A stretch of DNA of 59,988 nt from Streptomyces iconiensis (GCF_028657195.3 NZ_JANCPR020000058.1:1-59988); one strand, 5' to 3'. Shown: positions 1-9,429, numbered from the stretch's first letter. The notes: generated from the sequence alone by a model not told the origin. Program-made: numbers and translations.

Positions 1-2
1 GA

Positions 3-1568
3 CGCGTAACGGAAATCAACGCAGGGCGCAAGACCCCTGGAGTGGACGGGTACACCGTTCTGCGGGATAGATCCAAGTCGGCTCTGGCTGAGTGGACACA
101 GTCCCGGGCGGGAACCTGGAAGCCGATCGCGGTCAGGCGCGTGTATATCGCGAAGAGCAATGGGAGACAGCGTCCGCTGGGCATTCCGACGGTCCGGGAC
201 CGGGCCATGCAGGCCCTGGTCCTGAACGCGCTGGAACCCGAATGGGAGGCGCGGTTCGAGCCGAGGTCCTACGGATTCCGGCCCGGTCGTGGCTGCCACG
301 ACGCGATCGAAGCCATCTTCCGCGTGACGAGGGGACGCCTCTCCAAGCGCAGGTGGGTGCTCGATGCCGACCTGGCGGCAGCGTTCGACCGCATCGATCA
401 CCAGCGCCTTATTGCTTCGCTCGGCACCTTCCCAGCCAGGGAACTTGTACAAGCGTGGCTTAAGGCCGGAGTGATCGAGAACGACAAGTTCGCTCCGACT
501 GCGGAAGGAACCCCGCAAGGGGGAGTCATCAGTCCGCTGTTGTTGAACATCGCTCTCCACGGAATGGAAGAGGCCGCAGGCGTCAGGTACCGCACCGATG
601 GTGTCCATACCGGGAAGACGGCACCTGGCAGCCCGGTACTGATCAGATACGCTGACGATTATGTCGCCCTGTGTCATTCCTATGACCAGGCGCGAGAGGT
701 CAAGGCGCGGCTTGCCGAATGGCTGACGCCGAGAGGGTTAGCCTTCAACAAGGAGAAGACGCGCATCGTCCACCTCGACGAAGGATTTGACTTCCTCGGG
801 TACAACGTCCGCCGATATAAGGGAAACAAGCTGCTGATCAAGCCGAGTCCCGCGGCGGTGGCCCGGTTCCGCAACAGGCTGCGCACCGAACTGCGCATGC
901 TTCGTGGAACCAACGCACTCGAAGTGATCACTGTGCTGAATCCGATCCTTCGAGGGTGGGCCGCCTACTACCGGAACGGAGTATCCAAGCGAGTCTTCAG
1001 CGATATTGATGACTACCTCTGGTGGGCCGTCTTTCGCTGGGCAGCTCGCAGCCACCCGAACAAATCGAAGACGTGGGTAAGCGACCGCTACTTTGGTGCG
1101 TTCAACTCCGCCAGTCATGCGCGGTGGATTTTCGGCGACCGAGCCACGGGCCGATACCTCACCAAGCTTGCCTGGACACCGATCGTCCGGCACGTGATGG
1201 TCAACGGGAACGCCTCCCCGGATGACCCAGATCTTGCCGATTATTGGGCGCAGCGACGGAAGAAACACAAGCCGCCGCTCAGTGATGGACGCATCCGGAT
1301 GATGCAACGCCAACACGGAAAGTGCCCGCTCTGCGGCGAATACCTGCTCTACGCCGACACCGAACCACAACACCCGGAGGATTGGGTGACGTGGCTCACC
1401 GGAATCCGCAAAGCGATCCGCTTTCAGGCGGTCGCATCGCTTACGGAGACCATCAGGGCAAACGATCGGAAGGTTCCACGGGAACAACTCATCCACGCAC
1501 ATTGTGGGAAACGGCTGGAGCGGCAGCCTCCCGCGCACCCGCGAGCATCGCCTTTCCCAGGCCAATAG
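3..1568 (+). CDS. ltrA: Group II intron reverse transcriptase/maturase (5' end outside window)
   Basis: Intron-encoded protein that helps the intron RNA fold and splice and copies it into DNA during retrohoming. The reading frame is open from base 3 and begins with residues typical of the family's N-terminal region (a TPGVDG motif), so the true start is upstream; the first in-window start-like codon is GTG at 42. Visible landmarks in order: the RT finger/palm segments, the YADD catalytic motif (RYADDYVAL, about residue 200), the maturase/X domain (RGWAAYYRN, about residue 300), and a C-terminal zinc-finger-like or HNH-like segment with CPLCG and a later HAHCGKR. No internal stop or frameshift is seen, so the protein looks intact apart from the window edge. 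It lies in the intron just before domain V, as usual for bacterial introns. Confidence 0.93.
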   Translation, partial: RVTEINAGRKTPGVDGYTVLRDRSKSALAEWTQSRAGTWKPIAVRRVYIAKSNGRQRPLGIPTVRDRAMQALVLNALEPEWEARFEPRSYGFRPGRGCHDAIEAIFRVTRGRLSKRRWVLDADLAAAFDRIDHQRLIASLGTFPARELVQAWLKAGVIENDKFAPTAEGTPQGGVISPLLLNIALHGMEEAAGVRYRTDGVHTGKTAPGSPVLIRYADDYVALCHSYDQAREVKARLAEWLTPRGLAFNKEKTRIVHLDEGFDFLGYNVRRYKGNKLLIKPSPAAVARFRNRLRTELRMLRGTNALEVITVLNPILRGWAAYYRNGVSKRVFSDIDDYLWWAVFRWAARSHPNKSKTWVSDRYFGAFNSASHARWIFGDRATGRYLTKLAWTPIVRHVMVNGNASPDDPDLADYWAQRRKKHKPPLSDGRIRMMQRQHGKCPLCGEYLLYADTEPQHPEDWVTWLTGIRKAIRFQAVASLTETIRANDRKVPREQLIHAHCGKRLERQPPAHPRASPFPGQ

Positions 1569-1577
1569 GACTCGCTT

Positions 1578-1645
1578 GAGCCGTGTGCCGCGACGAGTGG
1601 CACGCACGGTTCTTAGGGGGGACCGCCGCAGCAATGCGGCGGTCC
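1578..1645 (+). ncRNA. Group II intron catalytic domain V and domain VI hairpins
   Basis: Domain V (1578-1612) pairs GAGCCGTG with CACGGTTC around an inner stem, the usual 34-35 nt catalytic hairpin. Domain VI (about 1619-1645) is a long GC-rich stem with a GNRA-type GCAA loop. An unpaired A a few bases from the 3' end would be the branch point. They follow the maturase stop codon by about 10 and 50 bases. This is pattern recognition by eye; a covariance model would settle the class. Confidence 0.82.
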
Positions 1646-1653
1646 TACCCGAC

Positions 1654-2454
1654 ACCGGATGGTCCACCGCGCTCCTCGCCCACCGGCTCGGCGAGCAGAA
1701 CGTCGTCAGCGTCGAAGTCGACAAGACGGTCGCCGACACCGCACGCGAGCGACTGCACGACACCGGGCTGCACCCCACGCTCCTCGTCGGCGACGGACTC
1801 GCCGGGCACCCCGCGGGCGCACCCTACGACCGGATCATCGCAACCGTCGGACTGCGACAGATCCCGCCCGTCCTGCTGCGCCAACTCCGCCCCGGCGGCC
1901 TGCTACTCGCCCCCTGGGGCAGCGACTACGCCAACCAGGACGCCCTCGTGAAGCTCACCGCCGACGGCGAAGGCGCCGCAGTGGGCCCGTTCCTCCGGCC
2001 CCTGGAGTTCATGAAGGCCCGCGGACAACGCGGCACCTGGCCCAGGAGGTCCGACTACGTACCCACCGACTGGGCCGGCGTCGACCCGCCCCGCACCACG
2101 CGGCTCACCCCCCAAGACCTCGGCGACGAACTCCTCTCCCCCGGCGAATGGGCACTTGCCCTTGCTCTCCCCGGCCTCGTTCACCGCATCGGCCACCGCA
2201 CCCCCGACGAAGCATCCGGCTGGTGGTACTCCCTCACCGACCTCTCCTGGGCCGCTGCCACCTGGCGTGACGGGCAGCCGGCGAAGGTCTGGCAAGGCGG
2301 GCCCCGGCGCCTCTTCGAAGAGGTCGAGTCCGCGCACCAGCGTTGGCAGGATCACGGACGCCCCGGACACGACCGCTACGGCCTCACCATCGACCACCAC
2401 GGGCAACACACCTGGCTCGACCACCCACACCAACCGGTCGCCATGCGTGGGTGA
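1654..2454 (+). pseudogene. SAM-dependent methyltransferase, 3' exon of an intron-split gene
   Basis: The frame resumes with TGWSTALLAHRLG, the end of the GxGTGW SAM-binding motif I, then VVSVEVD (motif II acid), VGDGLAG and APYDRIIATVG. This is the fold of protein-L-isoaspartate O-methyltransferase-like enzymes. The C-terminal half (a WRDGQPAKVWQGGPRRL-type segment) resembles the methyltransferases paired with ATP-grasp ligases in actinobacterial peptide-modification systems; that assignment is from memory and tentative. The 5' exon with the start codon and the first glycines of motif I is not in the window. The intron inserted between the G and T codons of the motif, so without splicing the protein is cut through its cofactor site. 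If the intron still splices, the gene could be functional. Confidence 0.75.
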
Positions 2455-2567
2455 ACACGACGAAGCCCCCACCACGCGCCACGGCGAGGGCACGGCACAA
2501 CCCACTCACCCTGAGCAGGCTGAAAGAGGCCAGTCCTCCGGCAGCAGCGCCACCAGCGGCCGACAGG

Positions 2568-3365
2568 ACCGGACCTGGACGCTCTCACGGATCAAGACCT
2601 TGATAGGCCGTCGGTTCCACAACAGCTGCACCGTCCAGGGTGTACGCAAGTTGCTGGTCCGGCACGGCTATTCCTGCCAGGTTCCGGCCAGACGTGCCGT
2701 CGGGCGCGACGATCCGGCGATCTATGGCTGGGTGAAAGAGACCTGGCCACACGTGGAAGCATCGCGGCGGCGCCCGGGGCCCGGATCGTCTTCGAAGACG
2801 ATCCAGGCTTCCCGATGACGCCGCCCATCGCCCGCACCTGGGCCCGGCGCGGGCACACCCCCGTCGTCCGCGTCCGTGGCCGCTCCAGGCGCCGCGTCCC
2901 GATCGCTGCCCTGACCTGCTAAAAGCCCGGCGAACGCTCCCGGCTGATCTACCGGCCCGCCGCGACGACGGCCAGCGTGACGGCCGCAAGAGCTTCGCCT
3001 GGACCGACTACCGCAACGTGCTCCGGGCCGCCCACCACCAGCTCGGCGACCCGATCGTACTCATCCGGGACAATCTGAACGTCCACCTGGACACCGGACT
3101 CCGCACCTGGACCGCGGACCGGGACTGGCTGACCGCCCACCAACTGCCCACCTACGCACCGGATCTCAACCCGGTCGCGGGCATCTGGCCCCTGCTGCGA
3201 CGCGGCTGGCTCAGCAACGTCGCCTTCACCACCCCCGAGCACCTCATCCAGACAGTCCGTCGCGGCCTGCGCACGATTCAATACCGCAGCGACCTCAACG
3301 ACGGATGCCTCGCCGGAACCGGCCTACCCCTCACCCCGACGACCCCACGAGTTCAAACTCAGTAA
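2568..3365 (+). pseudogene. IS630-family transposase remnant, frameshifted
   Basis: Fragments of one DDE transposase lie in three frames. At 2571-2765 is the winged-helix segment (TLSRIKTLIGRRFH then VQGVRKLLVRHGY). Around 2785-2920 is the first catalytic segment (IVFEDDPGF, TPVVRVRGRSRR), which is interrupted by TAA at 2921-2923 where relatives have a Tyr codon. At 2990-3365 is the last part, with LIRDNLNVH and LPTYAPDLNPVAGIW (the D and E region). Frameshifts fall near 2770 and 2960 and the N-terminal helix-turn-helix is missing. The element is therefore inactive. I found no convincing terminal inverted repeats around it. Confidence 0.85.
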
Positions 3366-3508
3366 CGCCGCTCCCCAGAGCCAGCCGCCGACAGGTTCAC
3401 ACAGGCACCGGTCGTGGCTGTCGCCAAGGACATGTCTACGACTTCTCCACCCATTACGCCAGCACAAAGCCCTCGTTTCGCCGGAGCTGAGTGGGACAGT
3501 CGTGGCAT

Positions 3509-4090
3509 TCAGCCACTGGTAATAGCCATCCCAATCAAGCCTATTCCCGTGATCGCGACGCAGAAAGCGAGGGACAGATCGGCCGGCAGACAACGGGTCC
3601 AGGTGACTTGGGGGGTCGCCTCGGTTTCACTTGCAACGCCCCCCGACGAAAGCCACCTATTTATCCTCCGCTCAGCCTTGTCACTTGTTCCACGGAAGTG
3701 ATCTATGAGAGACCCAGCGAACGCGAAGACCGAGATTTCTTGCTCCTCACCGATCCCGACTCCGAGCGTCCCGCCATCATCAACAAAGATGTCTCGGATC
3801 GCCGACTTCGGAATGACATGGATCTGCAAGGGATTGACCACGACGAGCACCTCGTCACGCAGAACAATTTTGCAATTCGCTATCCGCCCAATAAATCCCA
3901 CGAGCGCCAAATACACCGGTATCCCCTGCCAGCCCATTCGGAACCCATTTACCGAAGTCACCCTCCATATAGCGACGACCATGCCAATGCCGATCCCCAG
4001 GGAAATCACGCCGAAAAGCACTTGCCAAGATATCCGCCGCAGCACGATTTCCCTCACGCGGCGCCTCCTCCACTTGGTTTCCGTCTGCAT
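3509..4090 (-). CDS. Small membrane protein with PH-like domain, unknown function
   Basis: A 193-residue protein. A basic N-terminus (MQTETKWRRRRVRE) leads into two adjacent hydrophobic segments (about residues 22-42 and 55-72). A soluble stretch of about 80 residues follows, with the pattern IVLRDEVLVVVNPLQIHVIPKSAIRDI seen in bacterial PH-domain membrane proteins, and the end has a third hydrophobic helix. The composition is clearly less GC-rich than the neighbours, which suggests later arrival. The ATG at 4090 has only a distant purine-rich stretch (AAAGGTGA about 13 bases upstream), so the start is uncertain. It stands alone between the transposase remnant and the DpgC-like gene. No function can be assigned. 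Confidence 0.6.
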   Translation of the reverse strand: MQTETKWRRRRVREIVLRRISWQVLFGVISLGIGIGMVVAIWRVTSVNGFRMGWQGIPVYLALVGFIGRIANCKIVLRDEVLVVVNPLQIHVIPKSAIRDIFVDDGGTLGVGIGEEQEISVFAFAGSLIDHFRGTSDKAERRINRWLSSGGVASETEATPQVTWTRCLPADLSLAFCVAITGIGLIGMAITSG

Positions 4091-4313
4091 CGAATCTACT
4101 TATTCACCTTTGCTGAATTTCCCGTGCCAGCCGCCCTCAGCACATCTTCGCACCGTTCCAGGGGCCGACAGAGCCCCTGGAGCAGAACGGCCCCGAGTTC
4201 GCCACATTAATATTCATATTGGCGTAGGTTCCTCCGAATTCCACCCTGTTGCGATACCCGTATTTCACAAACCTTTCCATCGGCCATATTCACGTGCTCG
4301 ACCCGTTTGCGCC
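4091..4313. other. Intergenic stretch, less GC-rich
   Basis: Between the PH-like gene and the possible small ORF there is AT-richer sequence, including the upstream region of the minus-strand membrane protein. Open frames here are short and poorly supported. I see no RNA gene, repeat or clear promoter motif. Confidence 0.4.
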
Positions 4314-4619
4314 TCACCATGGCCCTTTCCCACCACCCCCCTCCCATTCTTGCCGCCACATACCCCCAGCGAATGCCCAGGCAAGGCTCTTCCCCGTCTT
4401 GGCGTACTCCCAGTTCCCCGCTTTCACGCCATCAACGCCAAATGTTGTCAAGGCAACGATCACGCCTGCGGACGTCCCCGGGCCCGGGGGCGACTCAAGC
4501 ATCAGGTGTTCGCCTCGTCCGTGGTGCCGAGTGCCCATGGGGACGGGCATGTCCCGGTCGGGTGTCGTAGCGGCCAAGAGTGGAGAGACGCCCTCAGCGC
4601 CCTCGAAGGGATGGGTCAT
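4314..4619 (-). CDS. Possible small protein, unrecognised
   Basis: A 101-residue open frame from ATG (complement of 4617-4619), with CGGAAG about 7 bases upstream, ends in a Trp- and Gly-rich tail (WRQEWEGGGGKGPW). The middle part (GVIVALTTFGVDGVKAGNWEYAKTGKSLAW) has a plausible protein composition, but I recognise no family, and random open frames are common at this GC content. It lies just downstream, in the same direction, of the DpgC-like gene. Low confidence; it may be chance. Confidence 0.3.
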   Translation of the reverse strand: MTHPFEGAEGVSPLLAATTPDRDMPVPMGTRHHGRGEHLMLESPPGPGTSAGVIVALTTFGVDGVKAGNWEYAKTGKSLAWAFAGGMWRQEWEGGGGKGPW

Positions 4620-4724
4620 GACGGTCTTCCGATTCCTGAGTCGCGGGCGTGCTGCGTCGTCGTTGCGGGGGCGCCGCGTGCAGACGGTGGGGAAGCCCGA
4701 GCGTGGGGCTGACATGTCGTGCTG

Positions 4725-6137
4725 TCATAGCGGATCGCCGGCGCTCGCGGAGGGGTCGGGGTCCCGGTCGCGGTTGATCCAGGTGCGTTCCAGGGCGTTG
4801 ATCAGAGAGGGGCTGTGCAGTCGGCATGCCTGCTCGTAGGCGTACTGCGCCAGGTAGCGGCGGAAGTGGTCGAGCGGCTCCCCGGCGAGGTTGAGCATGC
4901 GGCGGTTGGCGCCGACCGCCGGGTTGTCGAGGCGTTCGGCGGCCTTGCGGACGGCGATGTCCATGCTGTCGGCCGCTACGGTCTCATCGATGAAGAGCGA
5001 CGCCTCGGGGTCGGTGGCGTGCAGCTTTCGGCCCCAAAAGATCAGCCGCCGCGAGAGCCGAGCGCCGACCTGGTGCAGCAGCCGCATGTTGGCGGCGCCC
5101 GGCACCAGGCCCTCTTCCATGGCGGGCAGGCTGAACCAGGAGTCGTCGTCGGCCACGACGCGGTCCATGGTGGGCAGGATCTGCATGCCGCCGCCGATGG
5201 CGAAGGAGTCGACGGCGCCGACCCACGGCTTGTCGGCGTCCGGCCACCAGCCGTCCCGCGCGGTGTCGTCCAGGCACAGGCCGCGGACGAACTTGGCGAT
5301 GTAGCCGGCCTCACGGCGCAGCAGGAAGCCGAGCAGCGAGATGTCGCCGCCGTAGAGGTGGGTGAGATTGATGCCCGCGCAGAAGACCCGGCTCCCGGCG
5401 TACGAGGGATGGGTTTGCGGCGCACCCCGCAGGACGCCGACATGGCTGGCGGGGTCGAGCAGCACCAGATCGGTGCCGGTTTCGAGTGCTTCGACTGCGG
5501 CCTCGTCCTCGGCGTTGAGGAATGCGGGGTTGCACAATTCGAGGCGGGCGACGCCCTCGTTGCGTACGACGGTCGCGAGGCCCAGGTCGGCGCGGCCGGT
5601 GAGCTGGTAGCCGTGCAGGGCGGCGCAGGCACGCGGTGTCGGCCGCAGCATGGAGCGCAGCAGATGATCACCTGCTGTGGGGACGTGCAGAACGGCTTGG
5701 AGGAAGATGCCGACGGCGATCTCCCATCCTTCCTTGTCACGCTGCATGTGCTGGGCCTCGTCCGCGAGTTGAGCTGAGGAGGGCACCAGCCCGGGGAAGC
5801 GTTCGGCGGCCAGGCCGACGAGTTCATCCAGGCGCAGCGGGCGGGTACGGCCGTCTGTGAGTTCGTCGTAGGCCCGCTCGGCGTGCAGGCTCAGAAAGCA
5901 GCGGCGGAGGGTGTTGGCGTCGTGGTGAACGGCTGCCGCCTCACGCTGCCGGCCGTCGGTGCGCTCGCCGGGCGGCGGGAGCTGGGCGAAGTACCGCATC
6001 GTGCATGTGAGGTAGCTGGTGACGGCCACCGTATCGGCGGCGTACCGTCCGGTGGGTGCGGGCGGAGGACTGGGCACCGGCCGTTGGGTGCGGGCGGCGT
6101 TCGTGGGGGCGCCCTTGGAGAGAGTGGAGGCGTACAC
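4725..6137 (-). CDS. DpgC-like dioxygenase (enoyl-CoA hydratase superfamily)
   Basis: A 470-residue protein of the crotonase fold. The closest family I recognise is DpgC, the cofactor- and metal-independent dioxygenase that turns 3,5-dihydroxyphenylacetyl-CoA into the glyoxylate in glycopeptide biosynthesis. Supporting segments are RVFCAGINLTHLYGGDISLLGF, KPWVGAVDSFAIGGGMQILPTMDRVVADDDSWFSLPAMEEGLVPGAANMRL and a long helical N-terminal half (about residues 1-220). That half and the oxyanion-hole glycines (IGGGMQ) match the DpgC length and layout rather than a simple 260-residue hydratase. The GTG at 6137 has GGAGA about 8 bases upstream. No dpgA, dpgB or dpgD partner is in the window. It follows the A-T-R gene by 116 bases on the same strand, so the two are probably cotranscribed. 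The substrate is unknown. Confidence 0.85.
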   Translation of the reverse strand: MYASTLSKGAPTNAARTQRPVPSPPPAPTGRYAADTVAVTSYLTCTMRYFAQLPPPGERTDGRQREAAAVHHDANTLRRCFLSLHAERAYDELTDGRTRPLRLDELVGLAAERFPGLVPSSAQLADEAQHMQRDKEGWEIAVGIFLQAVLHVPTAGDHLLRSMLRPTPRACAALHGYQLTGRADLGLATVVRNEGVARLELCNPAFLNAEDEAAVEALETGTDLVLLDPASHVGVLRGAPQTHPSYAGSRVFCAGINLTHLYGGDISLLGFLLRREAGYIAKFVRGLCLDDTARDGWWPDADKPWVGAVDSFAIGGGMQILPTMDRVVADDDSWFSLPAMEEGLVPGAANMRLLHQVGARLSRRLIFWGRKLHATDPEASLFIDETVAADSMDIAVRKAAERLDNPAVGANRRMLNLAGEPLDHFRRYLAQYAYEQACRLHSPSLINALERTWINRDRDPDPSASAGDPL

Positions 6138-6253
6138 GGTGTGTCTCCGTTCGGTCGGCTCACGCCGTGGGGCAAGGACAGTGGCTCCCAGGCGTTGTCG
6201 TACCCCGCGCGAACAGGTCGCCGTACAGGTACGGCGCGGCTAGGAAGCGCGCG

Positions 6254-9200
6254 TCACGCGGCCTCGCCTTCTTGAGCGGGCGGGGTGAGGAAGCCGGTCT
6301 CGATGAAGTGCCGTAGGTACAGATCTATGAGGCGGCCGTCCACGGGCGGCAGGTCCAGGCCCGCTCCCCGGGTGGCCTGCTCGATGTTGCTGCGGTCGAA
6401 CTTGGGGAAGGTGTCGGCGAAGTACATCTCCTTCACCGTGATGTCGCTCTCCGCAGCGTCGTCGTGGAACATGTGCATGTACGGCGTCATGGGGTGCTGC
6501 GGGTCCTTGCGGGTGAGTTCGGTGACCTTCTGAGCCCACTCGGTGTACGGAATGGTGCGGACCGGATATCCCATCTTCCGCAGCCGCTCGACAAGCAGGC
6601 TCAGCCGTGCGTCGTGCGGGTTGGTGAGGTGATAAGTGCGTCCGTCGGGCTGCTGGGTGCGCAGAATATGGACGATGGCCTCGGCGGTGTAGTCCACCGG
6701 TACGAAGTCGAGGGGCAGTTCCACATCGGGTGCCAGGCCCGTCTCGGCGATGGTGCGGAACCAGGCGCACATCAGGGTGTCGGTGTTCCAGATGCCGCGG
6801 TCCCGGGTCCCGGTGATCTCGTAGGGGCGGTGCACGGCGACCGGCAGGCCGCGCTCGGCCGCGTGACCCATCATGCGCTCGGAGACCCACTTGCTCTCCC
6901 CGTACCCCAGGGACACGCGGTCTCCGTGGGCCAGCGGCTGGTCTTCGGTGACGTAGTCGACCCCTGCGGTACCGGAGCCGACGATGGTGCCCATGGTGGA
7001 GATGTGGTGCACGGGCTTGAGCGTGTGGGTGGTGGCCAGGTCGAGAACGGTCTGGGCCCCTCCGACGTTGGGGCGGCGCAGCGTCTCGTACGGATAGGCA
7101 AAGTTGATCAATGAGCCCGAGTGCACGATGGTGTCGACACGCCGGGCCAGATGATCGAAGCCTTCTTCGCCGAGACCGAACCGGGGTTCGGTGACGTCTC
7201 CGACCACCGGCACGACGCGGTCTGCGACGCTCTCGTAGTCCAGGCCGTAGCGGCGCATGCGGCCGGCGATGCGGCGGAGGACGTGCTCCTGGGTGTCGCC
7301 CCGTACCAGGCACCACACTTCGGGGATGCCCGCGGCGACCAGCCGGTCGAGGAGGAAGACGCCGAGAAAGCCGGTGGCGCCGGTGAGCAGGACGCGCTGC
7401 GGTGCGGTGGGCTCGCAGGCCAAGGGCGCGTCGAAGCGCAGGTGGGCGGGGAGAGCGGCTTCCTGTTCGAAATCGATACGGCGACGCGGCTGAGCACTCC
7501 CGGGTGCACTGCGCAGCGCTTCGAGTTGCTCCGCGAAGGAGGTCAGCGCCGGGTTGCCGAGCAGCATGCGGATGAGCCGGGACCCCACCTCCGGCGCGAG
7601 GTCCAGGTGCTCGGTGAGGACGGTGACGGCCTGGGCTGCCTGGAGGGACTGGCCGCCCAGATCGAAGAAGTTGTCGTCGCGGCTGATCGTGGGCAGCCCG
7701 AGTACCTGCTGCCAGGCGTACGCGACGGCTTCTTCGTGTTCTCCCCGGGGGCGCTCGGCCTCGGGCAGCTCCATGCCCCCGCCCATCTCAGGAAGTGCGC
7801 CGCGGTCCACCTTCCCGCTGGAGTTGAGCGGCATGGTGTCCACCACGGCGATGCGTGCAGGCACCATGAACGCCGGGAGCCGGTCGCCCAGGTACTTGCG
7901 CAACCGCATGGGCAGTTCGCGCTGCCGGTCGTCATGTCCGGGGTCGGCCACCACCCACCCGTGCAGCCGTTCGCCGTCCGGCGCGACCATCACCACGGCC
8001 TCCTTGACGGTCGGGTGGGCCGCCAGCACGATTTCGACCTCGCGCAGCTCCACCCGGAAACTGCCCAGCTTCACCTGGCGGTCACGACGGCCGAGGAACT
8101 CCAGCACACCGTCCGTGCGCCAGCGGGCCATGTCGCCCGTGCGGTACAGGCGATCGCCGTCGCGGTCGGAGAAGAAGTCGGGGACGAATCGTTCCGCGGT
8201 CAGGTCCGGACGGTTGAGGTAGCCGAGCGCCACTCCGTCCCCGCCGACCCACAGCTCGCCCTCCTCGCCGATGTCCGCCGGCGAGCGGTCCTCCCGCAGC
8301 ACGTAGGCGGTGGAGTTGGCGAGTGGACGGCCGATGGGTACCGACTCCGCCTCAGGAGGCAGGTCTTCGACGACGTGTGCCGTGGTGAGCACCGAGTTCT
8401 CCGCTGGACCGTAGGCGTCGATGAACCGCTCCGGCGGCCCGTGTTCCAGCACGGCCCGCACCGCCGAGGGGTTGAGAGCGTCACCTCCGGCCAGAAGGCA
8501 GCGCAGGGTACGGAACATCGCCGGCCGGGCTGCGGCCATCTGGTGGAACAGCGCGGCGCCCAGCCACATCCACGTAGCCCCTTCACCCTGGAGCATCGCC
8601 TCCAGCGCGGCAGGGGACAGCAGCGTCTCCTGTGCCGGTACGCACAGCCGCCCGCCGTTCAGCAACGGAGCGAAGACGTCCAGCAGCGACAGGTCGAAGG
8701 TGAGATTGACGGTGCCGCACATGACATCGTCAGGACCGAAGGCGAGGAGGCCGGGGCTCCGCACGAGCCGTACGATCCCGCGGTGCGTCACGGTCACACC
8801 TTTGGGCGTGCCCGTCGAGCCCGAGGTGTAGATGATGAACGCCGGTGCTGTGGCCGGCTGTTCATGGTCCCTGGGGGGAGGCGCGTCCGTGGGCAGTGCG
8901 TCCATGTCCACCACCGACAACGGCTCGGGAACCTTGTCCCGGTGCGCGGCGACGGTAACCGCGATGCGGCAACCAGCGTCCTGGACCACCCGCTCGATCC
9001 GTTCTTGCGGGAACTGGACGTCGATGGGTACGTACGCCGCTCCCGACCGCAACACCGCCAGCAAGGCCACATAGCCGGCCACGGAGCGCTCGATCACCAC
9101 GGCCACGACTTCGCCAGGACCGGCTCCGGCCCCCTGCAGCAGACCCGCCACATGATCGACCCTGCGCCGAAGCTCGGCGTAGCTGATGTCCTCGGCTCCC

Positions 9201-9352
9201 TCCGGCGAGAGCGCCACGTCATCCGGCGTGCGCTCGACCTGCTCGCGGAACAGCTCATGAACCAGAGCGTCCCGCGGGTAGTCGGTGCGAGTGGCGTTCC
9301 ACTCCTGAATCGGTGCTGTCTGGTCGGGCGGGGACGCAACCTGAGTACTCAT
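6254..9352 (-). CDS. Stand-alone NRPS-like A-T-R protein (adenylation, carrier, thioester reductase)
   Basis: A protein of 1032 residues with no condensation domain. An adenylation domain (about 1-490) shows IIYTSGSTGTPKGV, DAYGPAEN, LYRTGDMARW and the core lysine NSSGKVDR. A carrier domain (about 515-590) has FFDLGGQSLQAAQ with the phosphopantetheine serine. A C-terminal NAD(P)H thioester reductase (about 640-1030) has VLLTGATGFLG and catalytic YGESK. The layout activates one acid and releases it as an aldehyde or alcohol, as in Lys2 or carboxylic acid reductases. Hand alignment to GrsA gives a pocket near D-L-L-A-L-A-A-V-L-K: Asp at position 235 suggests an alpha-amino acid, and the rest is hydrophobic. 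The start at 9352 is preferred (AGGA about 9 bases upstream); ATG at 9371 is an alternative. It is probably in an operon with the DpgC-like gene. Confidence 0.92.
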   Translation of the reverse strand: MSTQVASPPDQTAPIQEWNATRTDYPRDALVHELFREQVERTPDDVALSPEGAEDISYAELRRRVDHVAGLLQGAGAGPGEVVAVVIERSVAGYVALLAVLRSGAAYVPIDVQFPQERIERVVQDAGCRIAVTVAAHRDKVPEPLSVVDMDALPTDAPPPRDHEQPATAPAFIIYTSGSTGTPKGVTVTHRGIVRLVRSPGLLAFGPDDVMCGTVNLTFDLSLLDVFAPLLNGGRLCVPAQETLLSPAALEAMLQGEGATWMWLGAALFHQMAAARPAMFRTLRCLLAGGDALNPSAVRAVLEHGPPERFIDAYGPAENSVLTTAHVVEDLPPEAESVPIGRPLANSTAYVLREDRSPADIGEEGELWVGGDGVALGYLNRPDLTAERFVPDFFSDRDGDRLYRTGDMARWRTDGVLEFLGRRDRQVKLGSFRVELREVEIVLAAHPTVKEAVVMVAPDGERLHGWVVADPGHDDRQRELPMRLRKYLGDRLPAFMVPARIAVVDTMPLNSSGKVDRGALPEMGGGMELPEAERPRGEHEEAVAYAWQQVLGLPTISRDDNFFDLGGQSLQAAQAVTVLTEHLDLAPEVGSRLIRMLLGNPALTSFAEQLEALRSAPGSAQPRRRIDFEQEAALPAHLRFDAPLACEPTAPQRVLLTGATGFLGVFLLDRLVAAGIPEVWCLVRGDTQEHVLRRIAGRMRRYGLDYESVADRVVPVVGDVTEPRFGLGEEGFDHLARRVDTIVHSGSLINFAYPYETLRRPNVGGAQTVLDLATTHTLKPVHHISTMGTIVGSGTAGVDYVTEDQPLAHGDRVSLGYGESKWVSERMMGHAAERGLPVAVHRPYEITGTRDRGIWNTDTLMCAWFRTIAETGLAPDVELPLDFVPVDYTAEAIVHILRTQQPDGRTYHLTNPHDARLSLLVERLRKMGYPVRTIPYTEWAQKVTELTRKDPQHPMTPYMHMFHDDAAESDITVKEMYFADTFPKFDRSNIEQATRGAGLDLPPVDGRLIDLYLRHFIETGFLTPPAQEGEAA

Positions 9353-9429
9353 TACCTTCGTTCCTGCCATGGGCGAACAGAGACTTCGTGCTCGACGCCA
9401 CTCGCTGGATCTCGCTGTAGCGGCCGTCC

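Larger units (their letters stand above)
1..1653 (+). mobile_element. Group II intron, 3' part (ORF plus domains V and VI)
   Basis: The open reading frame of a reverse transcriptase/maturase runs in from the left edge and is followed by an RNA-like tail. At 1578-1612 lies a domain V hairpin that starts GAGCCGTG and ends CACGGTTC. At 1619-1645 an 11-base stem (GGACCGCCGCA pairing with TGCGGCGGTCC over a GCAA loop) is domain VI, and the intron appears to end with TACCCGAC at 1653. The bases from 1654 resume a methyltransferase reading frame at Thr-Gly-Trp-Ser, which fits a precise splice junction. The 5' half of the intron and the 5' exon lie outside the window. The domain V and VI fold was assigned by eye and the exact 3' boundary could shift by a few bases. 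Confidence 0.88.
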
